A DNA stretch of 64,000 bases from Rotaria macrura. Lineage: Eukaryota; Rotifera; Eurotatoria; Philodinida; Philodinidae. Below, piece by piece: positions 14,178-26,800 of this stretch. The stretch is taken from assembly GCA_900239685.1 (NCBI GenBank), contig OENT01000178.1, forward strand, positions 107,457-171,456. Direction: 5' to 3'. The translations under genes and the position numbers were made by a program. The notes under the pieces are model-generated. The model had not been told where the DNA came from and searched no databases. It saw nothing but the letters and a program-made list of their open reading frames with translations. Each line of letters starts with the position of its first letter. The stretch's first letter is position 1.

Positions 14178-14876
14178 CAGTGCTTCCAATAGAAATCTAA
14201 AACAAAATGTACATGTACACCTTACTTACATGAGCAAAGTGTACGTTTACACTTTGTTTTTGGGACCAAAGTGTACAAAGCGTACTGAAAGCAATTTTGT
14301 CGATGTAAAAAACAAAGGTATTGTTCGTTTTGCAGTGATGAATATAAACAAAGATTTAGAAAGCAATTAGCAGCGATAGCAGGACTGTGAAAGAGATATA
14401 AGGATCACTGGCCTGAAAAAAATTGGCTAAGGGTTTCTCGGAGTTTTCGACCAACTGTATTTCTTGATTTTAATCACAGCGCCGTCACCATCACAATATG
14501 TTGTCTATGCGAATCACATCAATCAGTGTGAAAATGTGATTGAAATGAAGTGCGGTGTAATGAGGCTTCTCATTCCAACCCCTTTGCGCGTTTGCATGCG
14601 AATAAATGATAAATAGGCATACTGTTTCATAATCTGACACAATATTTTTTTAAATATGAGAAGACAATAAGTTTGAACAACAAAAATAATTGAAAGGTCA
14701 GTCTAATATCTAATACAATAGGCGAAAATCTAGAATCAAAGTGTAAATAGATTTTGCAAAGTGTACTGTGTACACTTTGATTCTTAGAGCAAAGTGTAAA
14801 TCACAGTGTAAATCAGAATTAGCAGATGCTCTGTACATTTTACTTCAGCTTGGTACACCTGCTATTGGAAACACTG
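14178..14876. mobile_element. hAT-like MITE (699 bp)
   Basis: Inverted termini are CAGTGCTTCCAATAG and, from the right, CAGTGTTTCCAATAG. Flanks are ATCTGAGT (14170-14177) and ACCTGAGT (14877-14884), 7 of 8 identical. Internally it has repeated GTGTA(C/A)A-type words such as AAAGTGTAC but no transposase reading frame. Confidence 0.85.
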
Positions 14877-14883
14877 ACCTGAG

Positions 14884-16310
14884 TAGTGATGGGCCGTAAG
14901 ACGTAAGAAGCGTAATACGTTCATTTTCATATCGCCGTATGTCGTGACAGAACAGAAAATAAAAATCTTATATTAAGGAATTGAACGTAAGAAAAACTAT
15001 ACAGGATGTAAAAGTGTGTACAAGTACGATATAATGATAATCAAACGTAAAGTGTACGAAATATATAGGTTTGAAATAAAATGAAGACGAAAGAATGATT
15101 ATCCCAATATGGAACTTAATAAATATAAAACTATGTAGATTGAGACCGTGTAGCTGAAATAATGAACGTTTAAAATTTCATACTGATCGAAACAATTATT
15201 AAATCTTTTAATTCTTGAATATATTTCTGTTGATTGTATTGTTTCACACAGCATGTGATAGTGAAAATGATTATCGTTTAACAAAGAATACATATGATTC
15301 TTCTTTTTATACTCGCTACCTTCAAATACGATGCAATGGATATTCAAAGTTTGATCGTTCAAGTGCATTAATCTAACGGATTTCGGTTCAAAATCATAGA
15401 TTTATTTTTTCACAACTTCAAATATTGTTGAATAGTAAAAAAATGAAAGGAAAACTATAAATACAGTCCAATGAATTTGGCATTTTTATCGTTTATTTTT
15501 CCGTATCTTGCGTTTAGGAACAAGAGAATATTTGCATTTTCGGGTTTTAATCTCGAACGTCTATCTGACATTAAGTGACCTGACGCTAATGCAAAAAAAA
15601 TAATTTCCGATGGTACACTAGTACCTGTAATGCATAAATATTTACAAACTAACTGCGATAAAATAGGATATTTTTTATTGTTACTATAACACCATCTTAA
15701 AGGATTTTCATTTCGGGGAATTTCTTGTTCATCTTCAGACAATACTAATTCTGAATCACAAATGTTTGGTCACGTTGTATTATGTTTGGTTATCATTATA
15801 TAGAATAAATCAAATTGCTTTTGTTTTTGATCTTGTGTATTCGATGGTGTATAGATAAGAAAAATGACTTGTAAGCAGATGTTCAGAGCAAAAACTGAAA
15901 GGAGATTTCTTCGAAGTTGAAAACCTAATTTGGAATTCAAAGAAACTTGTTGAACTTTATATATATATGTGTATCGAGATATTCAGCGGAAAAAATTGAA
16001 ACCCTTTATTTATTACGTTACATGTTGTTATTACGTTATTCTCTGTGTGACAAAATAAATGCATACTTCTTTTCTATCGTTTAGCTATTGTTGTGTTATA
16101 TACCATTACGATGAAATGCGACGATATAGCGTGCAACAGAATAGAATAATATATTTTCCAACAGAAAAAGACTAGAGAATGTGTTACAAGTGTCGCATAT
16201 AGTCGAAGAACTGAACGGTATGACGTGCTAGTTTTCTTCTTTCTTTCCTTCGTACGCGATCATGAAATATATAACTTCGGTATAGTCGAATATGTTACGG
16301 CCCATCACTA
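14884..16310 (-). mobile_element. hAT element with relic transposase (1427 bp)
   Basis: Perfect 16-bp inverted termini TAGTGATGGGCCGTAA sit at both ends. Flanks are GACCTGAG (14876-14883) and AATCTGAG (16311-16318), a 6/8 target duplication. It carries the C-terminal part of a hAT transposase on the minus strand, which confirms the superfamily. The element abuts the previous MITE and lies in that MITE's right-hand target duplication. Confidence 0.9.
15455..15769 (-). pseudogene. hAT transposase C-terminal (dimerisation) fragment
   Basis: About 105 codons remain open on the minus strand, from just after a TGA (15770-15772) to the stop at 15455. They show the hAT family C-terminal dimerisation signature: NPLRWC, then YPILSQLVCKYL, then TSVPSE, then SDRRSRLKPENANILLFLN. 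This region pairs transposase monomers and ends most hAT transposases. The usual VFS after the SVPSE block reads IFFALASG, a sign of decay. No BED finger and none of the catalytic DDE part is found upstream in the element, so it cannot encode a working enzyme. Confidence 0.85.
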
Positions 16311-16318
16311 AATCTGAG

Positions 16319-17333
16319 TACTTTAGTGAGTTTTATTAAAATACTCATACACCTATATTTTATTCAGTATTTTTGTAGTAAGTTAAATTTATTTAATTTT
16401 AGAAACTGATTATAGAACAGGGATGCACACTAAAAATTTGAGAAATGAACATGCTTTATCATCTTAAAATGTTTTTAATTATGACATAGAGAAAAAATTT
16501 TTATATGCAGAATGCAAGACAAACTGAATAAAAGCCTGTTGCTGTTGGTATGGGTGTTTGATGCTGTGCGTGTGGGATTAGGTTCTGATCCTGGTCAGGG
16601 TCTTGATTTTGGATCGGGTCTGAATCTGGGTCCGGATCTTGTTCTTGTTCTTGGTTCTGGTCTGCGCCTTGGTCCTGGTTTCGTTCATTCTGGTTGAATG
16701 TGTTTGATGTTTGTTGGCTATTGGATTCAGGTTCGGATTTGGTTATGTTGTATTGGGGGTCTGCATAGCTCTCGGTTTTAGCTTGGATTTGTTTGTGTTT
16801 GAGTTTTTGTTCATCTTCGCTTGGTTTTGGGTCCTTTACCGTGTCGTGGGTATGGACGAATCTTGAAGCGCTCGTAATCGAAAGAAAGTTTGGTTTAGAT
16901 CATTTTAGTGTCCGTTATATGGAGAAAAGCAATGAAGACTACAGCATTCTGTTATATTTATATTATGTTTCACTGAAAAGTTGAGTATTTCGATTGAGTC
17001 GTTGCTGTTTTCGGGTTTATACAAACTGAAATTTGTTCATTTCTACGTTCAAAGAGATTGGTAGTCGCCATCGATCCTCAGGGAACTGGTCTGAAGGTAA
17101 AGTACTACATTGTTGTTGGAGCGCGAAATGGTGGTCATAGCTTTAATCTCATATTCATGTCGTTTTTAAATGCAAAGGACGCTTAGAGTGGGTCCGGAAA
17201 TCGATAGGTGATCTTTGAACTACAACAAATAGAGAGTAAATCTGAAAACTCTGATTAGCTCTTGTATATGTCTACGAATGCCACTTTTTTCACAAATGTA
17301 CCAATAACAAAAAATAGATTGAAGAACCAACGG
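16319..17333. repeat. Non-coding stretch with degenerate G/T-rich repeat
   Basis: Between about 16530 and 16830 the plus strand is built from diverged copies of a roughly 12-bp GGTCTTGGTTCT-like unit (GGTTCTGATC, GGTCTGAATC, GGTCCGGATC and so on). The open frames 16512-16697 and 16793-16984 are by-products of it. No gene is seen in the rest. Confidence 0.5.
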
Positions 17334-17341
17334 GGCTAACC

Positions 17342-18509
17342 TAGAGTTCTGTGGGACAAACTTTCGATTGTCCCGAATCCCGTTTGTCCCGTCTCGAACT
17401 TTTTCGAGTTGTCCCGTAAAATCCCTTTTGTCCCGTTGACAAAAAGTGTTTAGATGTCGTATCGTTCCTCCGACGAAAACAAGACACCGTTTCCACACAA
17501 TCAATAGGAAAATAGAGTAATAAGAACTTGATCGATATGAAAAGAGATCGAAAAATGTAAGACTAACGTTAAGTTTTTTTTTAATAAAAGTAGAAACTCG
17601 TACTCTCAAGTAGAAATTTGTATTAATAACCAGGGTGTGTTCATATGTGTGTGACTGAAGTTTGGGTAGATCGAAGATCTACATCCACACCGCTTGTTGT
17701 GCTCAAATAAATGTACAAATGTAAATATTTGAGAAAAAAAATACACTCCTGTTTACATAGCATATTAGTTCTTAATATAAATTATCAAGAATATTTTGAT
17801 CTTATCATTATTGGATTAGTAAAACTGAGCTTATTGTGATAGATTTTATTCAAAGTTTAAAAGTTCATTTAAAGTAATCTATCTCTATAACAATACACCA
17901 TATATCAGATAAATATGTGCTTTTTATGTCTATAATTATTCTATGATTGTTTGAAATTTATTTTTTTATTATTTAAATTATTATAATAGTAACTATCAAC
18001 TGCAAGTTTTAGAAGATTATTCTCTTTCAATTAAACTCGAGTATTTTTCATGTCAATTAATTTTCGTATCGACTAATTTTTGTATCGATCAATTATGGCA
18101 TTCACCAATTAATGTCACTCAATTTAGATAGACCAGAAAAACACATACGTTTAGATATACTTATAATTAATAATTTACTCTTAATTCAGCGCCCCCCTCT
18201 CCTCCTCAAAATTTGAAGTTTTCGTCAGAAAAATGAAAAATGAAATAAATGAATTTTCGAGCGCTTTGGGGTGTGTAAATTAGACATCAACACGACTTTC
18301 TGATTTTTTTCTCCTAAAATATAGATTTTACAATAAAAAAGTGCCAAATGCCTAACAGATTTAGATATAGGGATTTTAGAATTCGAGACATTGTTTTTTT
18401 CGATTTGTCCCGAATTCCGTTTGCCCCGTCCCGAAAAATTATCGGGACAGTCCTGTTTGTCCCGTGGGACGGGATATTTCGGGATTCGGGACTGTCCCGC
18501 AGGACTCTA
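17342..18509. mobile_element. Non-autonomous hAT-like element (1168 bp)
   Basis: Inverted ends are TAGAGTTCTGTGGGACA and, from the right, TAGAGTCCTGCGGGACA. Flanks are GGCTAACC (17334-17341) and TGCTAACT (18510-18517), 6 of 8 identical. The subterminal regions are packed with TGTCCCG/CGGGACA words in both orientations, a likely array of transposase-binding repeats. No transposase frame is present. In length and design it resembles the element at 8810-9982, although the terminal sequences differ. Confidence 0.8.
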
Positions 18510-18986
18510 TGCTAACTTCTCAGAACATCTCCGCTGGAAGCTTTCGTTGGAATTCAATAACGAGCGGCGTTTGAAATATGTTGGAAAAGAGAAAAAAATG
18601 TTGGATTACTCGCTTTAATGTATTACTACCTGCACATGGCTCGTTAGAAAATCAAAGGTGTCTGCTCATCTTCAATATTTTCTCGTTCTGCATGCAACGG
18701 GAGCGAGTATTGATTACATAAACGTTTCTCTACTGTCTTTTCTATCTGACTGCTTGTTCGTTTTACTATTATAAATGGAAAATTGTGTATGCATCAATGA
18801 TTTCTTATGCAAAAGGATATAATAGGAGTGCACATATCACATTTTCTTCAGTTTTATATTTCTTTCGAAAGCTTAGCTGGTGTATTCAATCGTCTTTTTT
18901 CTCGACTTCTATTAGCATCGACAATCCTTTCACGGTAACTACGAGTTTAATACTTTCTTTAGCCCTGCTATGAAAATCATATCTGG

Positions 18987-19258
18987 CCCATGGCAAAAAA
19001 AACAAGGATATATTCACTGCGAAACGCGTTAGATCGGCCAGCATTAACGCGTTTCGCAGTGTTTCCCATGATGAGAATCGTATAAAACCCTTTTTCCACT
19101 TACTCAAAACGCGTTTCGGAACCAGAATTCCCGAATGAAAACGAAAAATGTATCGTCTCGCGGCGTTTTTAACCGGTTTAGAAGCTGCGAAACGCGTTAA
19201 ACCGGCCAGCATTATCGCGTTTTGCAGCATTTAAAAGTAACGTTTTTTTTGCCATGGG
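18987..19258. mobile_element. Fold-back MITE with hairpins in both arms
   Basis: Terminal inverted repeats begin CCCATGGCAAAAAAAAC on both sides. Each arm contains its own hairpin. The left one is a perfect 17-bp stem (CACTGCGAAACGCGTTA at 19015-19031, inverse at 19045-19061). The right arm has a similar, slightly mismatched stem. No clear target duplication is seen, so the superfamily is unassigned. Confidence 0.7.
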
Positions 19259-19484
19259 GGTCACATCAGAGCTCGCTACTGTATTGTAACTGGCAATGAT
19301 AAGCTCCAAGCCCAATGAGTAGGACTGAATTTGGCAGTAGCAGCCGAATTCGAGTTCTATTATAAATGCACAACAAAGAATGATGCATTCTTATCCATCT
19401 ACCAACATTGAAATAGACTTACTTTCCACTGTATATATGTTTATATCTAGAGTTTTATTGATATGTCTATCTCAATACCTTCTA

Positions 19485-19984
19485 CCCATGTAGCCGATAA
19501 TGCAGAATAATGGACATTATTTTACACTATTTTTCCTAAATAATGTACGTAACGTAATGATAATGCAACCTATTTCATGCATTTTAATGCATTATTCGTC
19601 AAATAATGGAAAAAATGTTCGATAATCCGTTGTTTTTCAATTAATTATTGCCGATTTTAACATTATTTATTTATAATGTATGATAATGCATTAAAATTTA
19701 AGAAGTCAATGTAATATAATGCATTTTAATCGTGAACTTTGCTAATGCATGATATTGCATTGACTTCTTAAATTTTAATGCATTATCATACATTATAAAT
19801 AAATAATGTTAAAATCGGCAATAATTAATTGAAAAACAATGGATTATCGAACATTTTTTCCATTATTTGACGAATAATGCATTAAAATGCATGAAATAGG
19901 TTGCATTATCATTACATTACGTACATTATTTAGGAAAAATAATGTAAAATAATGTCCATTATTTTGCATTATCGGCTACATGGG
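19485..19984. mobile_element. 500-bp near-perfect palindromic MITE, TA-flanked
   Basis: The two arms, CCCATGTAGCCGATAATGCA and its inverse, run almost without mismatch to a short loop near 19730. TA flanks both ends (19483-19484 and 19985-19986), suggesting Tc1/mariner-type insertion. The arms are dominated by ATAATG/CATTAT words. No coding capacity. Confidence 0.8.
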
Positions 19985-20599
19985 TACCAATAAGATAGGA
20001 ATAAATATTGATTTAGTTTTAGTTCCCAGCTCGAAAAGGATGAGTACTGACTATGAAACTTGATGTATTGCTCACCCTGGGTCAGTTTCGTCGAGTAAAG
20101 CGACTAATACGAGTTCAAGCATCTGAAAATCAGTCAATCAGGCATTCTGTTAATATAACCATCAGCCAATAGAATCCTAGCAATAATAAAATCATCATTT
20201 TTTCTCTGATTGGACACGTTTTTCGACACCTTTTCACCAAAGACGGTGTTTGAACCCCACTATCAGCAGCCGTGAAATGACGATCGGCAAGCCACTCACG
20301 GCTATTTGTCTCTACTTATCTATTCGACAATGCGTTGATTGCATAGGTAACCAGTTTGTAGAATTAATAATATTACCAATATATAGATCGCCACATAATG
20401 ACGTATATGTTGGCCACAAGCCTAAAATTGGGCGACCGTTCGACGGTGGCGGTGCAGACGCAATGGTCTGTAAAAATAAGACGAGGAAAAGTTCGACCAC
20501 TCGTGCATCCAATTAGTGATCGGCAGAAAGGGACCACTGGATGATACGAATTAATTACAAAATAATTTCCTTTGGATCACTTTCCATTAATATTGGTGT
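19985..20599. other. Non-coding stretch, no gene seen
   Basis: Open frames at 20250-20516 lie on both strands over the same bases and match no family I know. Confidence 0.4.
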
Positions 20600-20870
20600 T
20601 AGGGTCTATCAAGAGCTGTAGGAGTCTACCAAGGTCTACAAGATTCTTCAAAGTTTTACAGGGTTTATAGGATCCGCAAGGACCTAAATGTTCTACCATG
20701 GCCCACAAGACTATATCAGGATGCACAATTGTCTAGCAGCGTCTAAAAGGATCTAACATAGTTTAAGAAGATATACTAGGATTTAGTTGTGTCTAAAAAG
20801 GTCGAGATGGTTCTATAGGGCTTTTAGGGTCTATAGAGTCTGGAACAGTTTATTGTGATCTAGCAGGGCC
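20600..20870 (+). repeat. Degenerate minisatellite with GTCTA/TCTA core
   Basis: About twenty diverged units of 12-15 bp carry a GTCTA, TCTAC or TCTAT core followed by purine-rich AAGG words (for example GTCTATCAAG, GTCTACCAAG, GTCTACAAG, TCTAAAAGG). Divergence is high, so the array is old. Borders are approximate. Confidence 0.55.
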
Positions 20871-23795
20871 GAGAAACCAGTACGATTGTTGGTGTCTCTG
20901 AAGGAAATGCTCTGTCCGTCATAATACCGGTTCAACTCTAGTACTCCTTGGTACCAGTGACTTTGTAAAAATTAAAGAAAATAGCTTTAAAGTTTCATTA
21001 TGAAACTTTCATACGAATATGAATCAGTGATGATGATAAGCGTTAAAAATTCTGAGTTCTTTAATTTGCCTCCACTGTAAATACTGATGTATCGGTTTTG
21101 GTGGAAGCTTTTATTAAAGATAAAGTATTATGGAAGAAGAACACTTTTCTCCTGGATTGATAATATTACATTGAAGAGGAGTAAAACACTGTTAGCAACA
21201 CGTTGAGTGCCACACTTTCGTCGTGCAAGCTGAAGTACAATTATAACTCACTTCCAAGTGAGTAGGTGTTAGCGGCTCTAGTAAAACTAAGCGCCGTGAC
21301 TACTACCAAAATTATTATTTAGTACTGCCGACTACTATTTTTTCCGATAATGCCTTAACGCCAGTAGCTTTCCCACAGATGACCATTACGGAATCATTCA
21401 TTTCCAGTGAAAAATATTACTAGAAAAATAATTTCTATTTTTGAGTATAAGTTTAAAAACATCAATGCTCAGAAAAAGTTCCACACTTTTTAGAAAATCC
21501 AGCTGAAATCTATCGAAGTTAAGAAATCTGTTGAGGTATAACCTGTTTTGTTGACTACCCATGATCAATACAATAGTAATCCGATTTAAATCTTTTCTAT
21601 CTCTTGAGTCTTAATGAGTAAATTTCTCATTGAGCCATTTTCATTCGACTGACAACGATTATAGATGTTGAATCAAATTTCAACGTGTGGAAAACTGTTG
21701 GAAGAATGTAAAACACTCGACTGATTTCATCTAATACAAAGCATTTTTGTCTAAATATCAGTTACTAGTATTAAAACAACAAGAAAAAACATTTTTCATG
21801 GTAATGGATACTCGTTTAAAATATGGCGAAAAAATACATTGACGTTGTCTTGGATAAGATACTTAAAAGAGAAACATATTAGTGTAAAATTCAAAACAAT
21901 GAATTTATGAAACTTTAAGTATATCGATTTTATGTACAATGTGATTTTCGTAGCATGCAAGCAATTGAACGCCCTGTCAATAGAAGTCTCTGGGTCTTCT
22001 ATTATGAGGGGTCTTCTAATTTAACTTCGAACCCATAAAGAGTAAAATTAAGGGCTGATAGTGATGAAGCCATTTTTCAAAGTATTAAATTCTGAGCACA
22101 TTGTACAATATTACTTTTTACCACGCTCAAAAATTGTCTTTCGTAAAAATTGCTGGCTGTGATCCTCAGGGGGACTCTAAAAACATTTGTTGTGCTTTGT
22201 AAAAAATGAAATTGTTCACAATTAAATTTTCTTTTTGAAAATCTAGCTCAAACTCAGCGGCTTCATTTCATCATTTTTGATTGCGTTAAAAAAATTGAAT
22301 CCATCTTTTTTCAAGAATTGTTTTTTTTCAGTTTACTGAAATAAATCCAGGAAAAGATATTTTAAAAAGCAAAATTCTTTTTTTCTCATCTTTTCTTGGA
22401 GGAGGTTTTCTATTATGTACATGGAGGGAGAGGATTATAATTTGTTTTACAATAGATGTGACTGGTAGAAAGATCACAGATACATTAGTAATGTGAATTA
22501 AAACTTGATAAAATGAGTGGCAGTGATCTATTTCATGCGTGTAAAAGATCAAAATAAGCGGCCCGCAGTGATCGTGAAAACATTCTATTCATCAAAATGT
22601 GGTGGTATGTGATTACTTACTGGTCACATAATAATATCTCACAGTGAACATTTGTAGTAAAACTGTTATTTCAAAAATTAATCACTGTATTTGATCTAAC
22701 ATTTTACCTTTAAGTTTTGATTGATGTAGAAAAAGCACACAGAGGATTCTGTTCCAAAATTACTTTTCTCTTCGTGTATTGAGTTCTAAGTTTTCTGCAC
22801 TCCATCATACCTTGGTTATAAATAAGTCGAGTGTTTGAGTTAGTAACTGAAATTCAATTTCCACCGAGTAACATACTTTATCATTTTATCCGTCACATTG
22901 ATGCTCAGGAAACTAATCTTGTTTATTGGATTCTACGAAAATTATTAATTTAATTTGACTTCTAATTTATCGAGTAAATTAATGCCAATAAAAATATCGA
23001 ACGGAATGAGAAGTAATACTAAAATGAACAATTTGACAATCATTGACAAATTTTCAAGACAAGAGTTAATAAGGAGCAAACAGATACCAATGATGGAACT
23101 CATAATGAGCAATACAGTAATAAACTCTATCATTCTGTGTTATCGATGCATTAATGTCATTGAACAATATAAATCACCATAGATCAACTAATCCCAGTGA
23201 CTTACAGATGATTGAAATATTATTAGATCATAGCGTCCTCACCTTTGGCGAACAGTTCATTCACAAGAGTATGAACAATGTAGAGAAAACTGATATTTCT
23301 TATCGAAGAAAAGTTTTCTATGCTTGAATACTTCCAATAGAAATCTTCTGAAAACCAATCGAAAAGTACAGTAAGCTCACGGTTCAATACATATGTACGA
23401 TGGTTTTGTTAAACACGGACAAAAAGAAAGATTATTTTATACATGATTTTATTATGTTGAAACTTAGTGACATTGTATCATAATTTCCAGAGACTCTTAT
23501 TTCTAAAAATCAATTATCATTATTGAGAAAGAAGAATTTGAAAAATTAGCTGTAACGATCTTTTAGTTAATTGCAGCAGATTCACCAATATTCTCATTAG
23601 ATTATCATATTCTTTTAATAGTGTGATAGTTGTTGGAATTGAGCAAGAAAACTGTACGCGTATATGACAGCGGGCCTGATCAGATTAGGCAAACCTATCA
23701 TGACATTAAATTTCTGTGGAAATTCACAGATATTTAAAATATACTATATATTCATCCAAAGAATATATTCTTCTTTAACTATTACTTCTTCATAG
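20871..23795. other. Mostly non-coding; weak hydrophobic frame on minus strand
   Basis: The only noticeable frame is 22945-23133 (-), 62 codons with two hydrophobic stretches (EFITVLLIMSSIIGICLLLI and IVKLFILVLLLIPFDIFIGI). A possible upstream exon near 23243 does not join it in phase, so I do not call a gene. The stretch just before 23796 is pyrimidine-rich and ends in CATAG, which looks like the acceptor of an intron serving the next gene. Confidence 0.35.
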
Positions 23796-23810
23796 ATTGA
23801 AATTACTCCA

Positions 23811-26800
23811 ATGGATGACAACGATCTATCAAGCGATTGTTCATCTCTAAGAGAAAGTGTTAGTATTAATGAAAACATAAATAAGCATTTTACTTTAACC
23901 ACAAACAAACGAAGAAACAATCAGAACAATGCTGTTGACCAGAAGAAGCATAACACAGCTCTTCAGATACTGTATTACTTTTTATTTTGATCTGAAATAT
24001 AATTAATGTTCTCCATTTCTAGGAAGACTTGTCTCCGGTCAATACAGAATGTAATAACCAATCCTATCTTTGCAATTTCTATCTTTACAATGATATCTAT
24101 GGCGGCAGGTATACTAGTAGTTTGTTTCACTGTCAGAAAACAAGGTATGTCGATCTTTTGAAGCATTTCTCATGTTTAGTATAAAAAAAACTCATCAAGA
24201 GATCGGTTTCGCTAAAAGAATTGTGAAATTCTGTAAAAATCTTTTCAATTAGCGACATTGCATATACATATAATTGAGGCAAATCCTCAATCACAGAAAA
24301 AATCAGACCGGTTACAATCGCTTTAATATAGAGTATTAATACAAACCGGTGAGTACACTAACCAAGTAGATAAAACTTTTCAAAAACGCGTTTCAACACT
24401 CAAAAGAAAACGATGAACAATCGACAAAAAACTGACTTGTTTGAATGTCAATCGAGGTTCCAGATTGTGGGTGAAAAGCGCCCATTTTTCTCCATACATG
24501 TGCATTTAACCGCGTTTTCAGTCAGAACATCCGTGTATATGCATGAAACAAGACAGCAAACTGGTCGTCTTTTTGATATTTAAGAACTCCTATTATGATT
24601 CCGTCATCGAAAGCCACTATGAAATAAACGACCACTTCTTCCGTCTTGTTTTATGCATCTAGACGCATGTTTTGTGTGAAAACGCCGTTAAATGCACAAG
24701 TATGGAGGAAAACGGGCTTTTTTCTCCCACAATGGGGAACCTCGATTGCCATCTAAAGGCGTTCATTTTTTGTCGATTTTTCATCCTTTTTGGGTACATA
24801 AACGCGTTTTTGTAAAACTTTATCTACTTAGCTAAGCAATACGAGTATTGCCGATGAGGATGATGACTTTAGAATAATTCGTACCCAATAGGCCTTGAAA
24901 ACGAAGTGATTCATTCAGTTTCTCAAAATAGTCTCGAATTGAAAAATATCGGTGTTTGAAATCGTATTGCACTCTTGCAGAGGCTCACAGCGTAGAGAAA
25001 ATCCTAAAAAAATTCATCTGATTGTCTCTCGTTCCAGAATGATGAACTTAATCAACTTTATCAAATTCACGAGTTCCCAGGGTAAGGAGAGACATTTCTT
25101 GAGTCACCGATACTATTAATTTTGAGCGCGCTCTTATTCTAATTGCTGAACAACAACATCAGGTTAATGGGTAGTTGTTTTTCTTGATATTATCTTTGAG
25201 TTTCTTAATTATGAGATAAAATATATGTAAAATGATAAATTTAGATACTATTGAGTTTCTCACACGGCATGGTGCAAGCGATACTCTAGCTCTGTTTTAT
25301 GCGGTACAGAGGATGCACGCACACATGCATCAGTTCTTATAGACTTTCGTCTCGGTCATATCCACGCAAATACCTCAAATAATCGATTAATTTTTCAAAT
25401 GAAAACAAGTAACGCTCGTCATGAGACTCGCTTGACCCTCGACTGAATATTTCACTTTTAGATATATACCATTTAACAATTCTGAAGAAAGCTAGTATCC
25501 AATATTTTATGAGTATGGATATTGATATTCTCATTAATGTCGTTAACAGAGACCAAAATTTAATCGACTTGAATTGAATCCATTGAAGGTTTTTAACAAA
25601 TATGACGAATTGTATCAAAGTTTTGAGGAACCCAGTGGAACTGAATCAAATTGAATGGCACTTTTGTCATTCGTTTCGGTCTCTGTCCGTTATGCACGAT
25701 GGAATGCGTGTGGGTGTGACACTTTTCGGTATCAATTTATCGACCGAAGTCATATGCACACAGTAATATCTAACAGACATTGAAGTGAACAGTACTAAGA
25801 CAGCACGCAGCTGCTACATGTTTCGAAAAAAAGATTACACTCGATTTAAAAACAGCATCAAGGAAGAAAGGACATCAACAAAACTGACTTGAAAACACAC
25901 CATAATCCTTGAAAACTCTGATGAAAATCCATGTTGTTACGAGCATATTAAGTGAACATTTTATTTATTAGTGTCCGCTACAAAACTTTCAGCTTAGTGG
26001 ACTTCTAGATCAAAATAAATCATATTTGACTAAACATATATTCCAAATACACTACCTGAGTAACGTTCTTTCTCAAAGTAATCATCGAATGAGACAGATG
26101 ACTTCAATATCCCCGCATAGTTTTGGAAACATCAATGCACGCAAACAACGACACGCAACAACAACAAAAGCTCGTTTTATTTCACTCAAATCTGTCTGTG
26201 ATGTTTCCCGCTGTATGTTCTATTCAGATACTGTGCACATGCAGCACTATTGTTATTACACCTCATTAGAAAATACTTCTTAGTTTATTGCCAGTCTGCT
26301 TTCTGTTGAAAGCGGCTAGATCAGCAAAGTAGACATCTCTCCTATGGATTATTACAGTCTGCTGCGTTCCTTTAATGAATTTTGCAGAGTACCAACAAGC
26401 CGCTGCTATATGAAATTATATTCCCCATACCCGATCATTCTTTTTGAGTTACATCTTCCCTGATTTGAGAAGTTGCTGAGTTCGAAAACTCATTAGATTT
26501 ATTTAACAAGAATTTTTCATCGGAAACTTCACACTGAAACGTTCATCTGAATTGTTATTCATGTCTTCAATTTCATCCTGTAGCCAGTTGGTGAAATTTT
26601 TATAGAATTTCCTTATTACCAGACTTCAAGCGCAGTATTCTGAAAAAGATACCTGGATTCTTTATAAATGCTGTGTGAAGCCAAGTTGAAGTGAACTTCA
26701 GACAGCAGAGACTAGCCGCTAAATTGTCTGAAGGCCTCCATAAGAGCTGGTAACTCTGTAGAATTCATGTTAATATTTATATTACCTTTCTCCACTCATT

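Noticed and set aside
22945-23243. Two-exon hydrophobic minus-strand gene
   Set aside because: A good donor at 23243 exists, but the join to the 23133 frame gives an immediate stop.
23975-24166. 63-codon minus frame
   Set aside because: Antisense to the membrane-anchor exon of the FG-GAP gene.
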